64,000 bases of DNA. It comes from Candidatus Gastranaerophilales bacterium (GTDB lineage: Bacteria > Cyanobacteriota > Vampirovibrionia > Gastranaerophilales > Gastranaerophilaceae). Below, piece by piece: positions 1-7,805 of this stretch (position 1 is the stretch's first letter; each line of letters begins with the position of its first letter). The notes beneath the pieces were generated by a model. It had not been told where the DNA came from. It made no database searches and saw only the letters and a program-made list of their open reading frames with translations. Both the position numbers and the translations under genes were made by a program. The stretch covers positions 28,598 through 92,597 of the forward strand of contig CANPZB010000001.1 in the NCBI GenBank assembly GCA_947588755.1, in the 5' to 3' direction.

Positions 1-797
1 TTTTCCCCGATATCAACAAAAATCAATTCAGTATCCGGTTCAATAACAAAATTTTCTTTTATATATTGAATGTCATCGCTGAATACAAAAAATTTTGGAT
101 TATCTACTTTAGATTTTATATACTTTACGGCTTCTTGTTGATATGAAAAATCCAACATCCATCCCAGTCGTCTGTAATCTTCACATACCCTGAAATTTAA
201 CAATACCGAGTTTGAATTTTCTATTTGTTCTTTCATCACAAGATATTCGCTGTCAAAAGGAATTTTTGTTTTAAAATCCGATAAAAGTTCATCTCTTATA
301 TCTTTGAAATATTTTTCGGTTTGAAAAAAGCCGAAATAGTATAACGCATCCTGTTTGAAAACATTTTCATCATAGAAAAATGATTCTTTTTCAAAGTATT
401 TATTTTTGTCGGGAAGCATTTTATTGTAATCCACTTGACCTGTATCAATGTTAATATCGTAATATTTATCCAACAAGTACTTATCATATTCAACTTTTGA
501 AGAAGTATCATAAACAATTTTTTTATTTTTTACTTTAGCAAGTTTTTTTGCAAATGCATGAATAAACATTTGATTACCAAGTCTGCAATGCATTCTCACA
601 TAAAGGGTTTTGTCTTTTGTGTTTTCTTTTATTAAAAGTTTTATATTTTCACGAAAATCAGAAATTATATCATTAATTATTTTTGGTGTGATAAATTTTA
701 ATGACAATGATAGTCCAAAAAATTTTATTTTCAAACGGAGCCAACTTTTGAGTTGTACAAAAATCAGTTGGGCTTCAATATTAATAAGTTTTGACAC
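1..797 (-). CDS. Alpha-1,2-fucosyltransferase-like glycosyltransferase (GT11), 3' end cut by window
   Basis: The minus-strand frame is open for 265 codons to the window edge, so the C-terminus is missing. Near residues 73-85 it reads RMHCRLGNQMFIHAFAKKL, matching the GT11 N-terminal LGNQxFxYAxA signature. Later come FFQTEKYF, LLNFRVCEDYRRLGW (the slot of the family HxRRGDY loop) and FVFSDDIQYIKENF. The family transfers fucose from GDP-fucose onto galactose in surface glycans. The start is taken as GTG at 797, because GGAGGT lies just upstream at 806-801 and a stop codon lies in frame 12 nt before it. The RRGD-type loop is divergent, so donor or acceptor may differ. It is divergent from the small HTH gene at 910. 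Confidence 0.78.
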   Translation of the reverse strand, partial: MSKLINIEAQLIFVQLKSWLRLKIKFFGLSLSLKFITPKIINDIISDFRENIKLLIKENTKDKTLYVRMHCRLGNQMFIHAFAKKLAKVKNKKIVYDTSSKVEYDKYLLDKYYDINIDTGQVDYNKMLPDKNKYFEKESFFYDENVFKQDALYYFGFFQTEKYFKDIRDELLSDFKTKIPFDSEYLVMKEQIENSNSVLLNFRVCEDYRRLGWMLDFSYQQEAVKYIKSKVDNPKFFVFSDDIQYIKENFVIEPDTELIFVDIGE

Positions 798-833
798 TTT
801 ACCTCCGATTTAATTCCGTTTAAAAAATAATTT

Positions 834-868
834 GTCGTTATAGTTAAATACTAGTCGAAATAGTTAAA
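834..868. promoter_or_regulatory. Tandem 15-nt direct repeats, candidate operator
   Basis: GTCGTTATAGTTAAA (834-848) and GTCGAAATAGTTAAA (854-868) repeat with a start-to-start spacing of exactly 20 bp, about two helical turns. They lie between the divergent fucosyltransferase and small HTH genes. This is a typical layout for cooperative binding of a regulator; the adjacent HTH protein is the obvious candidate. The repeat is seen directly; the function is inferred. Confidence 0.5.
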
Positions 869-896
869 AATGTCAATATTATTTTTTCATACCTTA

Positions 897-909
897 TATA
901 ATAAATTGT
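897..909 (+). promoter_or_regulatory. -10 box of a probable leaderless transcript
   Basis: TATAAT at 897-902 is only 7 nt from the ATG at 910 and there is no Shine-Dalgarno between them. Transcription would start at or next to the start codon. No good -35 is seen at 17 nt; TGTCAA at 871-876 is too far away. Confidence 0.5.
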
Positions 910-1137
910 ATGGATACTAAAGAACAGTTAAAGCATTTACTTCTTACTAAGAATATGACTATGACGGAATTGTGCCGTAAAATGTCACAGAGATTGAATA
1001 AGGATTATACAATTCATAACATATCCGGTAAACTAAAAAGAAATACAATAAAATATAACGAAATAATAATGTTGTATGATATTTTGGGTTATGAACTTGT
1101 AGTAAGAGAAAAACAAAACAGACAATATTTCAGATAA
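910..1137 (+). CDS. Small HTH-like (XRE/DUF6471-like) protein, paralogue of 57659-57877
   Basis: This 75-residue protein has the pattern LLLTKNMTMTELCRKM, then NKDYTIHNISGKLKRNT, then LYDILGYEL. That resembles a minimal lambda-repressor-like helix-turn-helix with a recognition segment around residues 32-46. A second copy of the same architecture is encoded at 57659 (LKELAKIA, NKKYTLDGLSHKMRLGT, AKLLGYKI). The ATG has no Shine-Dalgarno and sits 7 nt after a TATAAT box. It probably binds DNA; the target is unknown. The direct repeats at 834-868 are a plausible autoregulatory site. The XRE/DUF6471 assignment is by pattern only. Confidence 0.65.
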   Translation: MDTKEQLKHLLLTKNMTMTELCRKMSQRLNKDYTIHNISGKLKRNTIKYNEIIMLYDILGYELVVREKQNRQYFR

Positions 1138-1148
1138 AATCTTACATG

Positions 1149-1177
1149 TTGAAATTTTTATAAAGTTGTATTAATAT
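1149..1177 (+). promoter_or_regulatory. Sigma-70-type promoter of ferredoxin gene
   Basis: TTGAAA (1149-1154) and TAATAT (1172-1177) are separated by 17 nt and lie about 50 nt before the ferredoxin ATG. AAGGAG at 1215-1220 is the ribosome binding site. Confidence 0.5.
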
Positions 1178-1228
1178 ATCTGTGTGATTAATTTCACAAA
1201 CGTATTTAATATATAAGGAGAATGTAAA

Positions 1229-1405
1229 ATGACAGTAAGAGTAAATGATTCTTGTATCGGATGCGGAGCTTGCGAATCTATTTGTGATGCGGTATTTTCA
1301 GTAGACGGTGTTGCACAGGTTAATGATTCTGCCGTAGGTGACAATATGGACTGCGTTAAAGAAGCGGCAGATGCTTGTCCGGTTTCGGCAATAGAAGTTG
1401 AATAA
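1229..1405 (+). CDS. Small ferredoxin, Desulfovibrio gigas FdII type
   Basis: The 58-residue protein has Cys at 9, 12, 15, 19, 42 and 50, including CIGCGACESIC and CP at 50-51. This spacing matches the D. gigas/Thermotoga class, where Cys 8/11/14/50 bind one [4Fe-4S] (or [3Fe-4S]) cluster and the other two cysteines form a disulfide. Here Cys9, 12, 15 and 50 are the expected ligands, and Cys19-Cys42 the disulfide pair. It is a cytosolic low-potential electron carrier. AAGGAG lies 8 nt before the ATG; an ATG at 1222 is followed at once by a stop and is rejected. The gene has its own promoter and terminator. A paralogue lacking the Cys19 equivalent is at 60308. Confidence 0.88.
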   Translation: MTVRVNDSCIGCGACESICDAVFSVDGVAQVNDSAVGDNMDCVKEAADACPVSAIEVE

Positions 1406-1430
1406 GAATTATAATAATTCAATTTTATAA

Positions 1431-1469
1431 GAAAAGTTTCAAATTTTTTGGAACTTTTCTTTTTTTTTA
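1431..1469. terminator. Rho-independent terminator after ferredoxin
   Basis: GAAAAGTT (1431-1438) pairs with AACTTTTC (1452-1459), followed by a run of T at 1460-1468. It ends the ferredoxin gene, which converges on the small gene at 1475-1639. Confidence 0.85.
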
Positions 1470-1474
1470 AACTT

Positions 1475-1639
1475 TTATATATCTTCGGGAATATAAATAT
1501 TTGTCCGTGATAAAAGTTCTCTTGTGTGTTCGTAACAGCATGATTTCCTGCAAATTACCTGATATTCACGTACAATATTTAATATGTCATCTACAGACAT
1601 TTTAATAATTCTTCTTTCGCCTTCTATTATTCGTGCCAT
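1475..1639 (-). CDS. Conserved-looking small hypothetical protein (54 aa)
   Basis: This short minus-strand ORF starts MARIIEGERRIIKMSVDDIL and contains CRKSCC at about residues 30-35. The ATG at 1639 is preceded by AAAGGA at good spacing, so it is chosen over the in-frame upstream start at 1660. The sequence looks like a compact charged helical protein. I do not recognise a family. It converges on the ferredoxin gene. The CxxxCC cluster could bind metal or be redox active, but nothing proves this. Confidence 0.55.
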   Translation of the reverse strand: MARIIEGERRIIKMSVDDILNIVREYQVICRKSCCYEHTRELLSRTNIYIPEDI

Positions 1640-1750
1640 ATAAAATCCTTTCGGTAACAAAATTTATATCGGCACAGTCAAATTAAAACTTTTGAGAAAT
1701 CATTTGTTATGATTAGAAATTGTCTGTATAATTTGAATTATTTTTTGAAT

Positions 1751-1783
1751 AAAAAAATACCGGAAGTTAATCCGGCATTTTTC
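1751..1783. terminator. Terminator of rpsB-tsf operon (bidirectional)
   Basis: CCGGA (1760-1764) pairs with TCCGG (1771-1775) around a 6-nt loop. A-rich sequence lies on the left and T-rich sequence on the right, so it can act on both strands. It lies just past the tsf stop codon. Confidence 0.75.
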
Positions 1784-1801
1784 ATTTAATTTTTTTTAAA
1801 A

Positions 1802-2665
1802 TTAACCTTTGATTTGGTTCATAACTTCATCGGCAAAGTTTTCCTGACGTTTTTCCAAGCCTTCGCCAAGAACGTATCTTGTGAATTTTTCAATGGTTAA
1901 CTTGCCTTCAATAAGCTGTCCTACCGTAATATCGGGGTTTTTAATGAAAGGCTGTTCCAAAAGTACTCTGCTTGCCATCAATTTATTAACTCTGCCTTCA
2001 ACAATTTTAGCTCTGATTTGTTCGGGCTTTTTGAGCAAATCTTCTTTACCCATTTCAATTTCGGTTTCGTGGTCAATAACAGACTGCGGAATTTCATTTC
2101 TGGAAATAAATTCCGGTGCCGAAGATGCAATATGCAGACAAATGTCATTCATTAATTCATCATCTTTTTTATCCGTTTTAATAAGAACACCGATTTTACC
2201 GTTGTGAACGTATGATGCGGTATTACCTTCGTATCTTACAAATCTTCTGAAAGTTATTTTTTCACCGATGGAAGCGATTTTTTCTTTTATAAGTTCCGAA
2301 ACAATTTTTCCGCATTTCGGGCAAGTTGAAGCTAATAAACTATCAACATCTGACGGGTTTGTAGTTGTAACCATTTCAGCCAGACAAGAAGTAAGTTCTT
2401 TAAATTCCTCATTTTTTGCAACGAAATCTGTTTCACAGTTAATTTCAACCATAGCACCGCTGTTCGGTTGAATGGAAGCTGCGATAAGTCCTTCGGCAGC
2501 TATTCTGCCCATTTTTTTATCGGCTGATGCCATACCTTTTTGGCGAAGTACTTCTATTGCTTTTTCCATGTTACCGTCTGTTTCGACAAGTGCTTTTTTG
2601 GCATCCATCATACCTGCACCGGTTTTGTCACGAAGTTCTTTAACCATTTGTGCTGTTATATTCAT
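1802..2665 (-). CDS. tsf: Translation elongation factor Ts
   Basis: The 287-residue product catalyses GDP/GTP exchange on EF-Tu. The N-terminal UBA-like region has LRDKTGAGMMDAKKAL, followed by the core motif INCETDFVAKN (near residue 75). Length is normal for the family. It follows rpsB by 88 nt in the usual rpsB-tsf order and has a GGAG ribosome binding site. An oddity is CPKCG near residues 114-118, where most EF-Ts carry a short cysteine-poor segment; it could be a small metal or redox site, or just drift. It is transcribed from the rpsB promoter and ends at the hairpin at 1751-1783. Confidence 0.97.
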   Translation of the reverse strand: MNITAQMVKELRDKTGAGMMDAKKALVETDGNMEKAIEVLRQKGMASADKKMGRIAAEGLIAASIQPNSGAMVEINCETDFVAKNEEFKELTSCLAEMVTTTNPSDVDSLLASTCPKCGKIVSELIKEKIASIGEKITFRRFVRYEGNTASYVHNGKIGVLIKTDKKDDELMNDICLHIASSAPEFISRNEIPQSVIDHETEIEMGKEDLLKKPEQIRAKIVEGRVNKLMASRVLLEQPFIKNPDITVGQLIEGKLTIEKFTRYVLGEGLEKRQENFADEVMNQIKG

Positions 2666-2753
2666 TATTTTTCTCCTTACTGTTTAATAAAATGCGGGAA
2701 GTGAGCTTATTTATTGCATTAATCAAATATTGTCACTTCTCACATTTTAATCA

Positions 2754-3575
2754 CTATTTTTCAACTGTTTGTGCCGTTTCAGCATCCGCTTCCGCCTGAG
2801 TTTCACTGACTGCTTCTTCCGCAGCAGCTTCAACACCTGCATCTTCGGGTTTAATATCTTCTATTTTTTTTGTTGTATCTGCTTTATTTTCTCTGAGTTG
2901 TTTACCTTCCAAAACGGCATCTGCCAATTTTGAAGCAATAAGCTTTATAGAACGAATAGCATCGTCATTACCCGGAACTATATAGTTAATTCCGTCAGGG
3001 TCAGCGTTGGTATCTGCAAGACAGATAACGGGTATATTAAGTTTGTTGGCTTCCTGAATGGCAATGAGTTCTTTCTTTTGGTCAACTATAAAGATTAAAT
3101 CGGGTAATCCTCTCATATCTTTAATACCGCCTAAAGTTTTGCTCAACTTGGTTAATTCACGATTAAGCTGTGCAATTTCTTTTTTGGGAAGTTTTTCAAT
3201 ATGACCTGAGGTTATAAAATCTTCCAATTCTCTGAGTTTATTAACTCGCCCTCTGATAGTTTCAAAGTTGGTTAACATTCCGCCTAACCATCTTCTGTTT
3301 ATGTAATAAGCCCCGCTTCTTTTTGCTTCTTCGGCTATTACTTCGGCTGCTTGTTTTTTAGTTCCTACAAACAAAATATTTTTGTTCTTGGCAGCATATT
3401 CTCTTACGATTTCGTAAGCTTTGTCCAATAAATCGGTTGTTTTTCGTAAATCAATTACGTAAATACCGTTTCTTGCACCGTAAATATACGGTTTCATTTT
3501 GGGGTTCCATCTTTGTGTTTGGTGTCCGAAATGTACACCTGCTTCTAAAAGTTCAATCATAGATGCTACAGGCAT
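2754..3575 (-). CDS. rpsB: 30S ribosomal protein S2
   Basis: The 273-residue protein starts with [22 protein letters not shown] and has [15 protein letters not shown] and [10 protein letters not shown], all S2 signatures. The last ~40 residues are an acidic Glu/Ala-rich tail beyond the folded domain. S2 is needed for assembly of the small subunit and recruits S1. AAAGGAG precedes the ATG. It heads the rpsB-tsf operon and is preceded by a structured leader, as often seen for autoregulated S2 operons. Confidence 0.98.
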   Translation of the reverse strand: MPVASMIELLEAGVHFGHQTQRWNPKMKPYIYGARNGIYVIDLRKTTDLLDKAYEIVREYAAKNKNILFVGTKKQAAEVIAEEAKRSGAYYINRRWLGGMLTNFETIRGRVNKLRELEDFITSGHIEKLPKKEIAQLNRELTKLSKTLGGIKDMRGLPDLIFIVDQKKELIAIQEANKLNIPVICLADTNADPDGINYIVPGNDDAIRSIKLIASKLADAVLEGKQLRENKADTTKKIEDIKPEDAGVEAAAEEAVSETQAEADAETAQTVEK

Positions 3576-3589
3576 CGCTTTTCTCCTTT

Positions 3590-3683
3590 TTTTTTAACTT
3601 ATTGTACTACGGGCTAAACGGCTCCATTTTTATTGAATAAAAACTAGGGCTATGCCTATCGAGCCGGTGTAACCATTATTATA
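3590..3683 (-). promoter_or_regulatory. rpsB promoter -10 and structured 5' leader
   Basis: On the minus strand TATAAT (3683-3678) is followed by a leader of about 95 nt. In it CGGCTC (3666-3661) can pair with GAGCCG (3624-3619), enclosing a TTTTTAT/ATAAAAA hairpin and a purine/pyrimidine-mixed loop. Such leaders often let S2 repress its own translation. The pairing is visible; the autoregulation is inferred. Confidence 0.4.
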
Positions 3684-3712
3684 TTAATACAAACATAAGT
3701 TTATGCAAATTT

Positions 3713-4552
3713 TTATTTAGTTATGTAACGCAAAACTTTTTCAGCCCAGTATTTTATGCTTGTACTTCTGTATGATTTTAACTGTTCATATCTGGGGTAT
3801 ATAAAATTATATTCGCTCAAATATTGTTGGGAGTACTTAATAAACGGATTATTTTTGTATTTTTCAATAAAATAATTTTTATTTTTGTTGTAATATTTTT
3901 CACATTCAGGTAATTTTTTGCCTGTAGAGGATGTTTTATGGTATATAAAACTTGTATTGCATATATAGTTTTTATAACCTGAATTAATTACCCTTACACA
4001 AAAATCGTCATCTTCAAAATATGCGGGAGTGAAATTTTCATCAAACATTCCGACTTCTTTGATTAAATCCCGTTTAATCATCGCACAAGAGAATTCACAT
4101 TTGAATGTTTCAGTATAATTTTCTTCTTTTTGGACTTTATTGATTGCTTTGGCAAAATCTTTTTCTTTTACAAATGCCGATTGAATTGCGTAAGCGGAAA
4201 CTATTCCCGTTTGTTTATCATTAAGCTTTTCCAAAAGTGGAGTGTACCATTCGGGAGATAAAAGTATATCGTTATTCAGAAATGCGATGAAATCAGTTTT
4301 GGCAATTTCAATTCCCTGATTATTACCTTTTGAATAACCTTGATTTGAGTCATTATATATAACTTTCAAATTGTTCTTTTCTTTTTCAAGTTCTTGCAAA
4401 TATTCTTTTGTTCCGTCGGTTGAATTGTTATCGACGATTATCAGTTCAAAGATTTCTTCGGGAGTATTTGCATACAATGATTTTATATATGGCAAAGTCG
4501 TATTTTCAAAATTGTTGTAAGTAAGTGTTATAATGCTGAATTTTTTATTCAT
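3713..4552 (-). CDS. Family 2 glycosyltransferase
   Basis: The product (279 aa) has a GT-A fold start, SIITLTYNNFENT, then LIIVDNNSTDGTKEYL and FIAFLNNDILLSPEW, giving the nucleotide-sugar and DxD-like sites. FDENFTPAYFEDDDFCVRV is the typical acceptor/base region. It resembles rhamnosyl- or galactosyltransferase-type GT2 enzymes of cell-surface glycans. ATG at 4552 is chosen over the in-frame TTG at 4558; it overlaps the end of the preceding gene, so translation is probably coupled. It is the last gene of a three-gene glycosyltransferase operon. Confidence 0.88.
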   Translation of the reverse strand: MNKKFSIITLTYNNFENTTLPYIKSLYANTPEEIFELIIVDNNSTDGTKEYLQELEKEKNNLKVIYNDSNQGYSKGNNQGIEIAKTDFIAFLNNDILLSPEWYTPLLEKLNDKQTGIVSAYAIQSAFVKEKDFAKAINKVQKEENYTETFKCEFSCAMIKRDLIKEVGMFDENFTPAYFEDDDFCVRVINSGYKNYICNTSFIYHKTSSTGKKLPECEKYYNKNKNYFIEKYKNNPFIKYSQQYLSEYNFIYPRYEQLKSYRSTSIKYWAEKVLRYITK

Positions 4553-5831
4553 TATCAAGTCCCTTATTAATCTCTGATATAATTATATCACAACATTTTT
4601 GCCAGCTGAATAATTTTGCCCTTTCTAAACCTTTTTTAATACATTCGTTTTTAAATTTATTATCGGAGTATAACCTTCGGATAGCTTCAACCATTTCTTC
4701 ATTGTTTGTCGGGTTAATCCGTATTCCCGCATCGCCGATAACTTCAGGAAGTGAAGTTACGTCAGAGGTTATTACCGGACATCCGCACTGCATTGCTTCA
4801 AGAATCGGAATTCCGAACCCTTCGTATAATGACGGAAACAGAAACATCTCGGCACCGCTGTATAATGCCGACATATCTTCATCTTCTATGTATCCGGGGA
4901 AAAGTATTTTTTCTTTGTACAAATTAAAGTCGGGAACTTCATTTTTTATAAAATCGATTATTTTATCTTTTTTACCGCCGCCTAAAACGTAGTATATATC
5001 GTCCTTTTCATATTTCTTTATAAAGGTTATAAAGTTTTTTACCGAAAATATTAAATTTTTTCTTGGTTCAAACGAACAAACACTGAACGTATATTTTTTA
5101 TCCCCGGGAATGCCGTATTTCTTTTTAACGCCCGTAATTTGCTCAATATCCGTAATCCTTGTGTAAGGATGACCTGTTGATAGCGGAATAACTTTTATCT
5201 TATTTCCTTTTAAAACAGGGAAATATTTCATAAAATCTTTTTTTGTATATTCTGAATCGGCAAAATATAAATCGTTTCCGTTGATTGTGGAAATCAAGTC
5301 GGTAAACCATGATTTTTTAAGCGGTTTTTTTTCATATACAAGAGGAATTACGTCATGCAAAACTACATATTTTTTAATTCTGTCTATGTTTTTTATAAAA
5401 TCAGGTGCGGCATCTCTTGCAGAAAAATAAGCGTCAAAGTCTGTTTCATATTTCTTCTTTTCAAATCGGGAAATAAAATAAAGTATTTTTAAAAAGATTT
5501 TATTAACAGCTTTAATAAAAATATTACGATGATTTTGCTTAATAAAATATCTGCGTCTTTCGGTATTTGTTATTAATTTTTCAATTTTCGATAAAGAAAG
5601 CAGTTTGCAATTTTTAAATTCCGAATGATTTTTTATAACGTCTTCAAGCCCGAATCTTCTTTCAATATCGCAATATAGGGTAATTTCAATATCTTTGTAT
5701 TTTAAAAGTTCCAAAAGAATATTTAACGCGACGAAAAAAATTCCGTTCCTGTATTGTGTATTGCCGTCTAACCTATATATGAGAGAAGCATCATATAAAA
5801 GTTTAATTTTTCTTTTTGTAACGGTTTTCAT
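4545..5831 (-). CDS. Family 4 glycosyltransferase (GT-B)
   Basis: The 428-residue protein has the C-terminal GT4 signature EGFGIPILEAMQCGCPVITS with SLPEVIGDAGI, which binds the nucleotide sugar, preceded by FSVCSFEPRKNL and LFPSLYEG. It likely adds a hexose in O-antigen or capsule-like glycan assembly on the cytoplasmic side. ATG at 5831 with AGGA upstream is preferred to a TTG one codon earlier. It overlaps both neighbours, marking a tight operon with the GT2 gene and the gene at 5803-6765. Donor specificity cannot be read. Confidence 0.88.
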   Translation of the reverse strand: MKTVTKRKIKLLYDASLIYRLDGNTQYRNGIFFVALNILLELLKYKDIEITLYCDIERRFGLEDVIKNHSEFKNCKLLSLSKIEKLITNTERRRYFIKQNHRNIFIKAVNKIFLKILYFISRFEKKKYETDFDAYFSARDAAPDFIKNIDRIKKYVVLHDVIPLVYEKKPLKKSWFTDLISTINGNDLYFADSEYTKKDFMKYFPVLKGNKIKVIPLSTGHPYTRITDIEQITGVKKKYGIPGDKKYTFSVCSFEPRKNLIFSVKNFITFIKKYEKDDIYYVLGGGKKDKIIDFIKNEVPDFNLYKEKILFPGYIEDEDMSALYSGAEMFLFPSLYEGFGIPILEAMQCGCPVITSDVTSLPEVIGDAGIRINPTNNEEMVEAIRRLYSDNKFKNECIKKGLERAKLFSWQKCCDIIISEINKGLDNE

Positions 5832-6765
5832 CAATCAATTTATTCCTTATTTGCGGATAATATTTTAATATTTTTTCAACTTGACTGTAACCTTCGTTTT
5901 TATTAGTTTTCCAAAGTGTAGTTTCATTGTTAAGATTAAGTTCGCGTTCTCTGTTTATGTATGTAAGTCTGTTAATATTTTTATTAATAATGTTAATTTT
6001 TGTATCATTTAAAACAGCCATCGCCCAAAACCATGCATCATCGTGTTTCGGTGCCATTTTCGTATATTTATCGCTGTCAAATACATCTTTATAAAGACAA
6101 TGAGGAGGATACAGAACACCGCCTACACCTGTCATAAAATGACTGTATGAAGCCCCGCGAGAATTCATTTTTTTAGGATTAATCCATCTTTTGTCGGATA
6201 GAACTTCATTTTCGCAGGTGGTAATTCCGTTTGCTCTGTGGCAATGTATCATATCGGGTTGTTTTTTGTATGCGTTATATAATTTTTCAAGCCAATTTTT
6301 TTCATAGTATATATCGTCATCGGCGGTGATAATTATGTCATCGGGAAATTCCCGAAGTGCATATATAAGTTTTGTATATGAACCAATATCTTTGCAAAAT
6401 CTTATTGTTAAGCCCATTCGGGTAAATTTTATTAAATCTTCGGTTAAATCTTTTTCTTTGTTCGGAAATTCGTCTTGTCCCAGCCAGAGAATTATTTTGT
6501 CAGGTTTTAAAGACTGTTTCAAAAGTGAATATATGCAGAAATGCAAATCATAAATCCTTTGCGGAAAAGAAGTCAATGATACAATTAATTCAGGTTTCCT
6601 TTTGCTGCTGCTGATACCGTTAATTTTGCTTCTGTTGATTTCATTTTGCACATGCTGTTTATTTATGGATTTTATTTTATATTTCTTTTTATATTTGATT
6701 TTGATACCGCAAATGTGTAATATACGCACATCAGCTTTTTTTTCTTTTTTGAAGATGGTTAACAC
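5803..6765 (-). CDS. GT-A type glycosyltransferase of surface glycan synthesis
   Basis: The product (320 aa) has LIVSLTSFPQRIYDLHFCIYSLLKQ, then DKIILWLGQDEFP, then the metal-binding TADDDIYYEKNWLEKL at about residues 165-180. This arrangement fits GT-A glycosyltransferases found in O-antigen clusters. A short basic N-terminus (IFKKEKKADVR, KIKYKKKYKIK) precedes the domain. The start is GTG at 6765 with AGGA nine nt upstream; the nearby ATG in another frame stops after five codons. TATAAT lies about 20 nt further upstream, so this gene probably leads the operon. Confidence 0.8.
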   Translation of the reverse strand: MLTIFKKEKKADVRILHICGIKIKYKKKYKIKSINKQHVQNEINRSKINGISSSKRKPELIVSLTSFPQRIYDLHFCIYSLLKQSLKPDKIILWLGQDEFPNKEKDLTEDLIKFTRMGLTIRFCKDIGSYTKLIYALREFPDDIIITADDDIYYEKNWLEKLYNAYKKQPDMIHCHRANGITTCENEVLSDKRWINPKKMNSRGASYSHFMTGVGGVLYPPHCLYKDVFDSDKYTKMAPKHDDAWFWAMAVLNDTKINIINKNINRLTYINRERELNLNNETTLWKTNKNEGYSQVEKILKYYPQIRNKLIDENRYKKKN

Positions 6766-6841
6766 TTTTTCTGCATCCTGCCAATAAATTACTTATATTA
6801 TAATATTTGAAACATATTAATATTGCAAGTCCGTATATTTT

Positions 6842-6883
6842 AAAAAAAAATTCCGGATGTAAATTATTATTGTCCGGAATTTT
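6842..6883. terminator. Terminator between response regulator and glycosyltransferase operon
   Basis: ATTCCGGA (6850-6857) pairs with TCCGGAAT (6873-6880). An A-run on the left reads as T-run on the minus strand, so it terminates the response regulator gene. Confidence 0.85.
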
Positions 6884-6903
6884 AAAAATGTGTGAATATA
6901 ATT

Positions 6904-7563
6904 TTAAACCAGTCCTTCTTTTAACGCTTTAACGGCAGCCTGTGTTCTGTCATCTACCACAAGTTTTTGAATTATATTACAGACATGGGCTTTTGCGGTA
7001 TGCTCTGAAATTGTTAATTCTTGTGCAATTTCATTGTTTGATTTGCCGTCGACAACGAGTTTTAATACTTCGTATTCACGTTGTGTAAGATTAGCATGCT
7101 GCTCCTTAAACATTGCACGCGACATTTGTCTTGGCGGAATGACACCGCAATTTTTTTCTCTGAGTATTGGAACAACTTGCGGATCAAGCCACATTGCCCC
7201 TTCTTTTACTGTTTTTATTATCATTTTAAGGTTTTCGGTATTAATATCTTTCATAACATAAGCACATGCACCCGCATGAAGTGCTTCTATAACTTCCTGT
7301 TCGCTTAAATGCGATGTAAGTATAATAACTTTTGCTCTGTTATCAATTTCAAGTATTTTTTTTGTTGCTTCTATTCCGCTTATATCAGGCAGTCCGATAT
7401 CCATAAGAACTACGTCGGGACGAACCGGTCTGAATTTTTCAACAGCTTCTTTGCCGCTTTGTGCTTCCGAAATTACCGCAAGTTCATTTTGACCTTCAAA
7501 AAGAGATTTTAAACCGACCCTTATAAGCTTTTGGTCTTCAACCAGTAATATATTTATTGTCAT
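6904..7563 (-). CDS. NarL/FixJ-family response regulator
   Basis: The 219-residue protein has a receiver domain (residues 1-120: acidic pair ED at 9-10, phospho-acceptor Asp55 in VVLMDIGLPD, VKD switch lysine region) and a C-terminal LuxR-type HTH (LTQREYEVLKLVVDGKSNNEIAQ). It binds DNA after phosphorylation by a histidine kinase. No kinase gene is adjacent, so the partner is elsewhere. GGGAG precedes the ATG. It is divergent from nadB across 242 bp. The regulon cannot be deduced. Confidence 0.93.
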   Translation of the reverse strand: MTINILLVEDQKLIRVGLKSLFEGQNELAVISEAQSGKEAVEKFRPVRPDVVLMDIGLPDISGIEATKKILEIDNRAKVIILTSHLSEQEVIEALHAGACAYVMKDINTENLKMIIKTVKEGAMWLDPQVVPILREKNCGVIPPRQMSRAMFKEQHANLTQREYEVLKLVVDGKSNNEIAQELTISEHTAKAHVCNIIQKLVVDDRTQAAVKALKEGLV

Positions 7564-7773
7564 GATATTTTCTCCCTGTCATACTTATAAAATTAATTTG
7601 TGTATCATTAATCCCTTTTTTGCGGAGAAATATAGACAATATTTAATCATGTTAATTCAGAAATATTATTTGGATTAAAAGGTGAATTGTTTTTATTGCG
7701 TAAAATTGATTTGTGTGCAAATTTTAATAAAAACTTAATTTTTGTTGTGGTAAAAAAAAATATTTTGGATTAT

Positions 7774-7803
7774 TATGTTATAGAAAATTATAGGTATAAC
7801 ATA
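7774..7803. promoter_or_regulatory. Perfect 9-bp inverted repeat at nadB start, candidate operator
   Basis: TATGTTATA (7774-7782) and TATAACATA (7795-7803) are perfect inverted arms around a 12-nt spacer, ending 3 nt before the nadB ATG. NAD synthesis operons are often repressed by NiaR, NrtR or NadQ-type regulators; this site fits a dimeric repressor but matches no consensus I can name. It also overlaps -10-like sequences. Confidence 0.5.
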
Positions 7804-7805
7804 AA

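Noticed and set aside
1171..1422. 83-codon minus-strand frame opposite the ferredoxin
   Set aside because: Shadow of the ferredoxin gene, which has promoter, ribosome site, terminator and cysteine motif.
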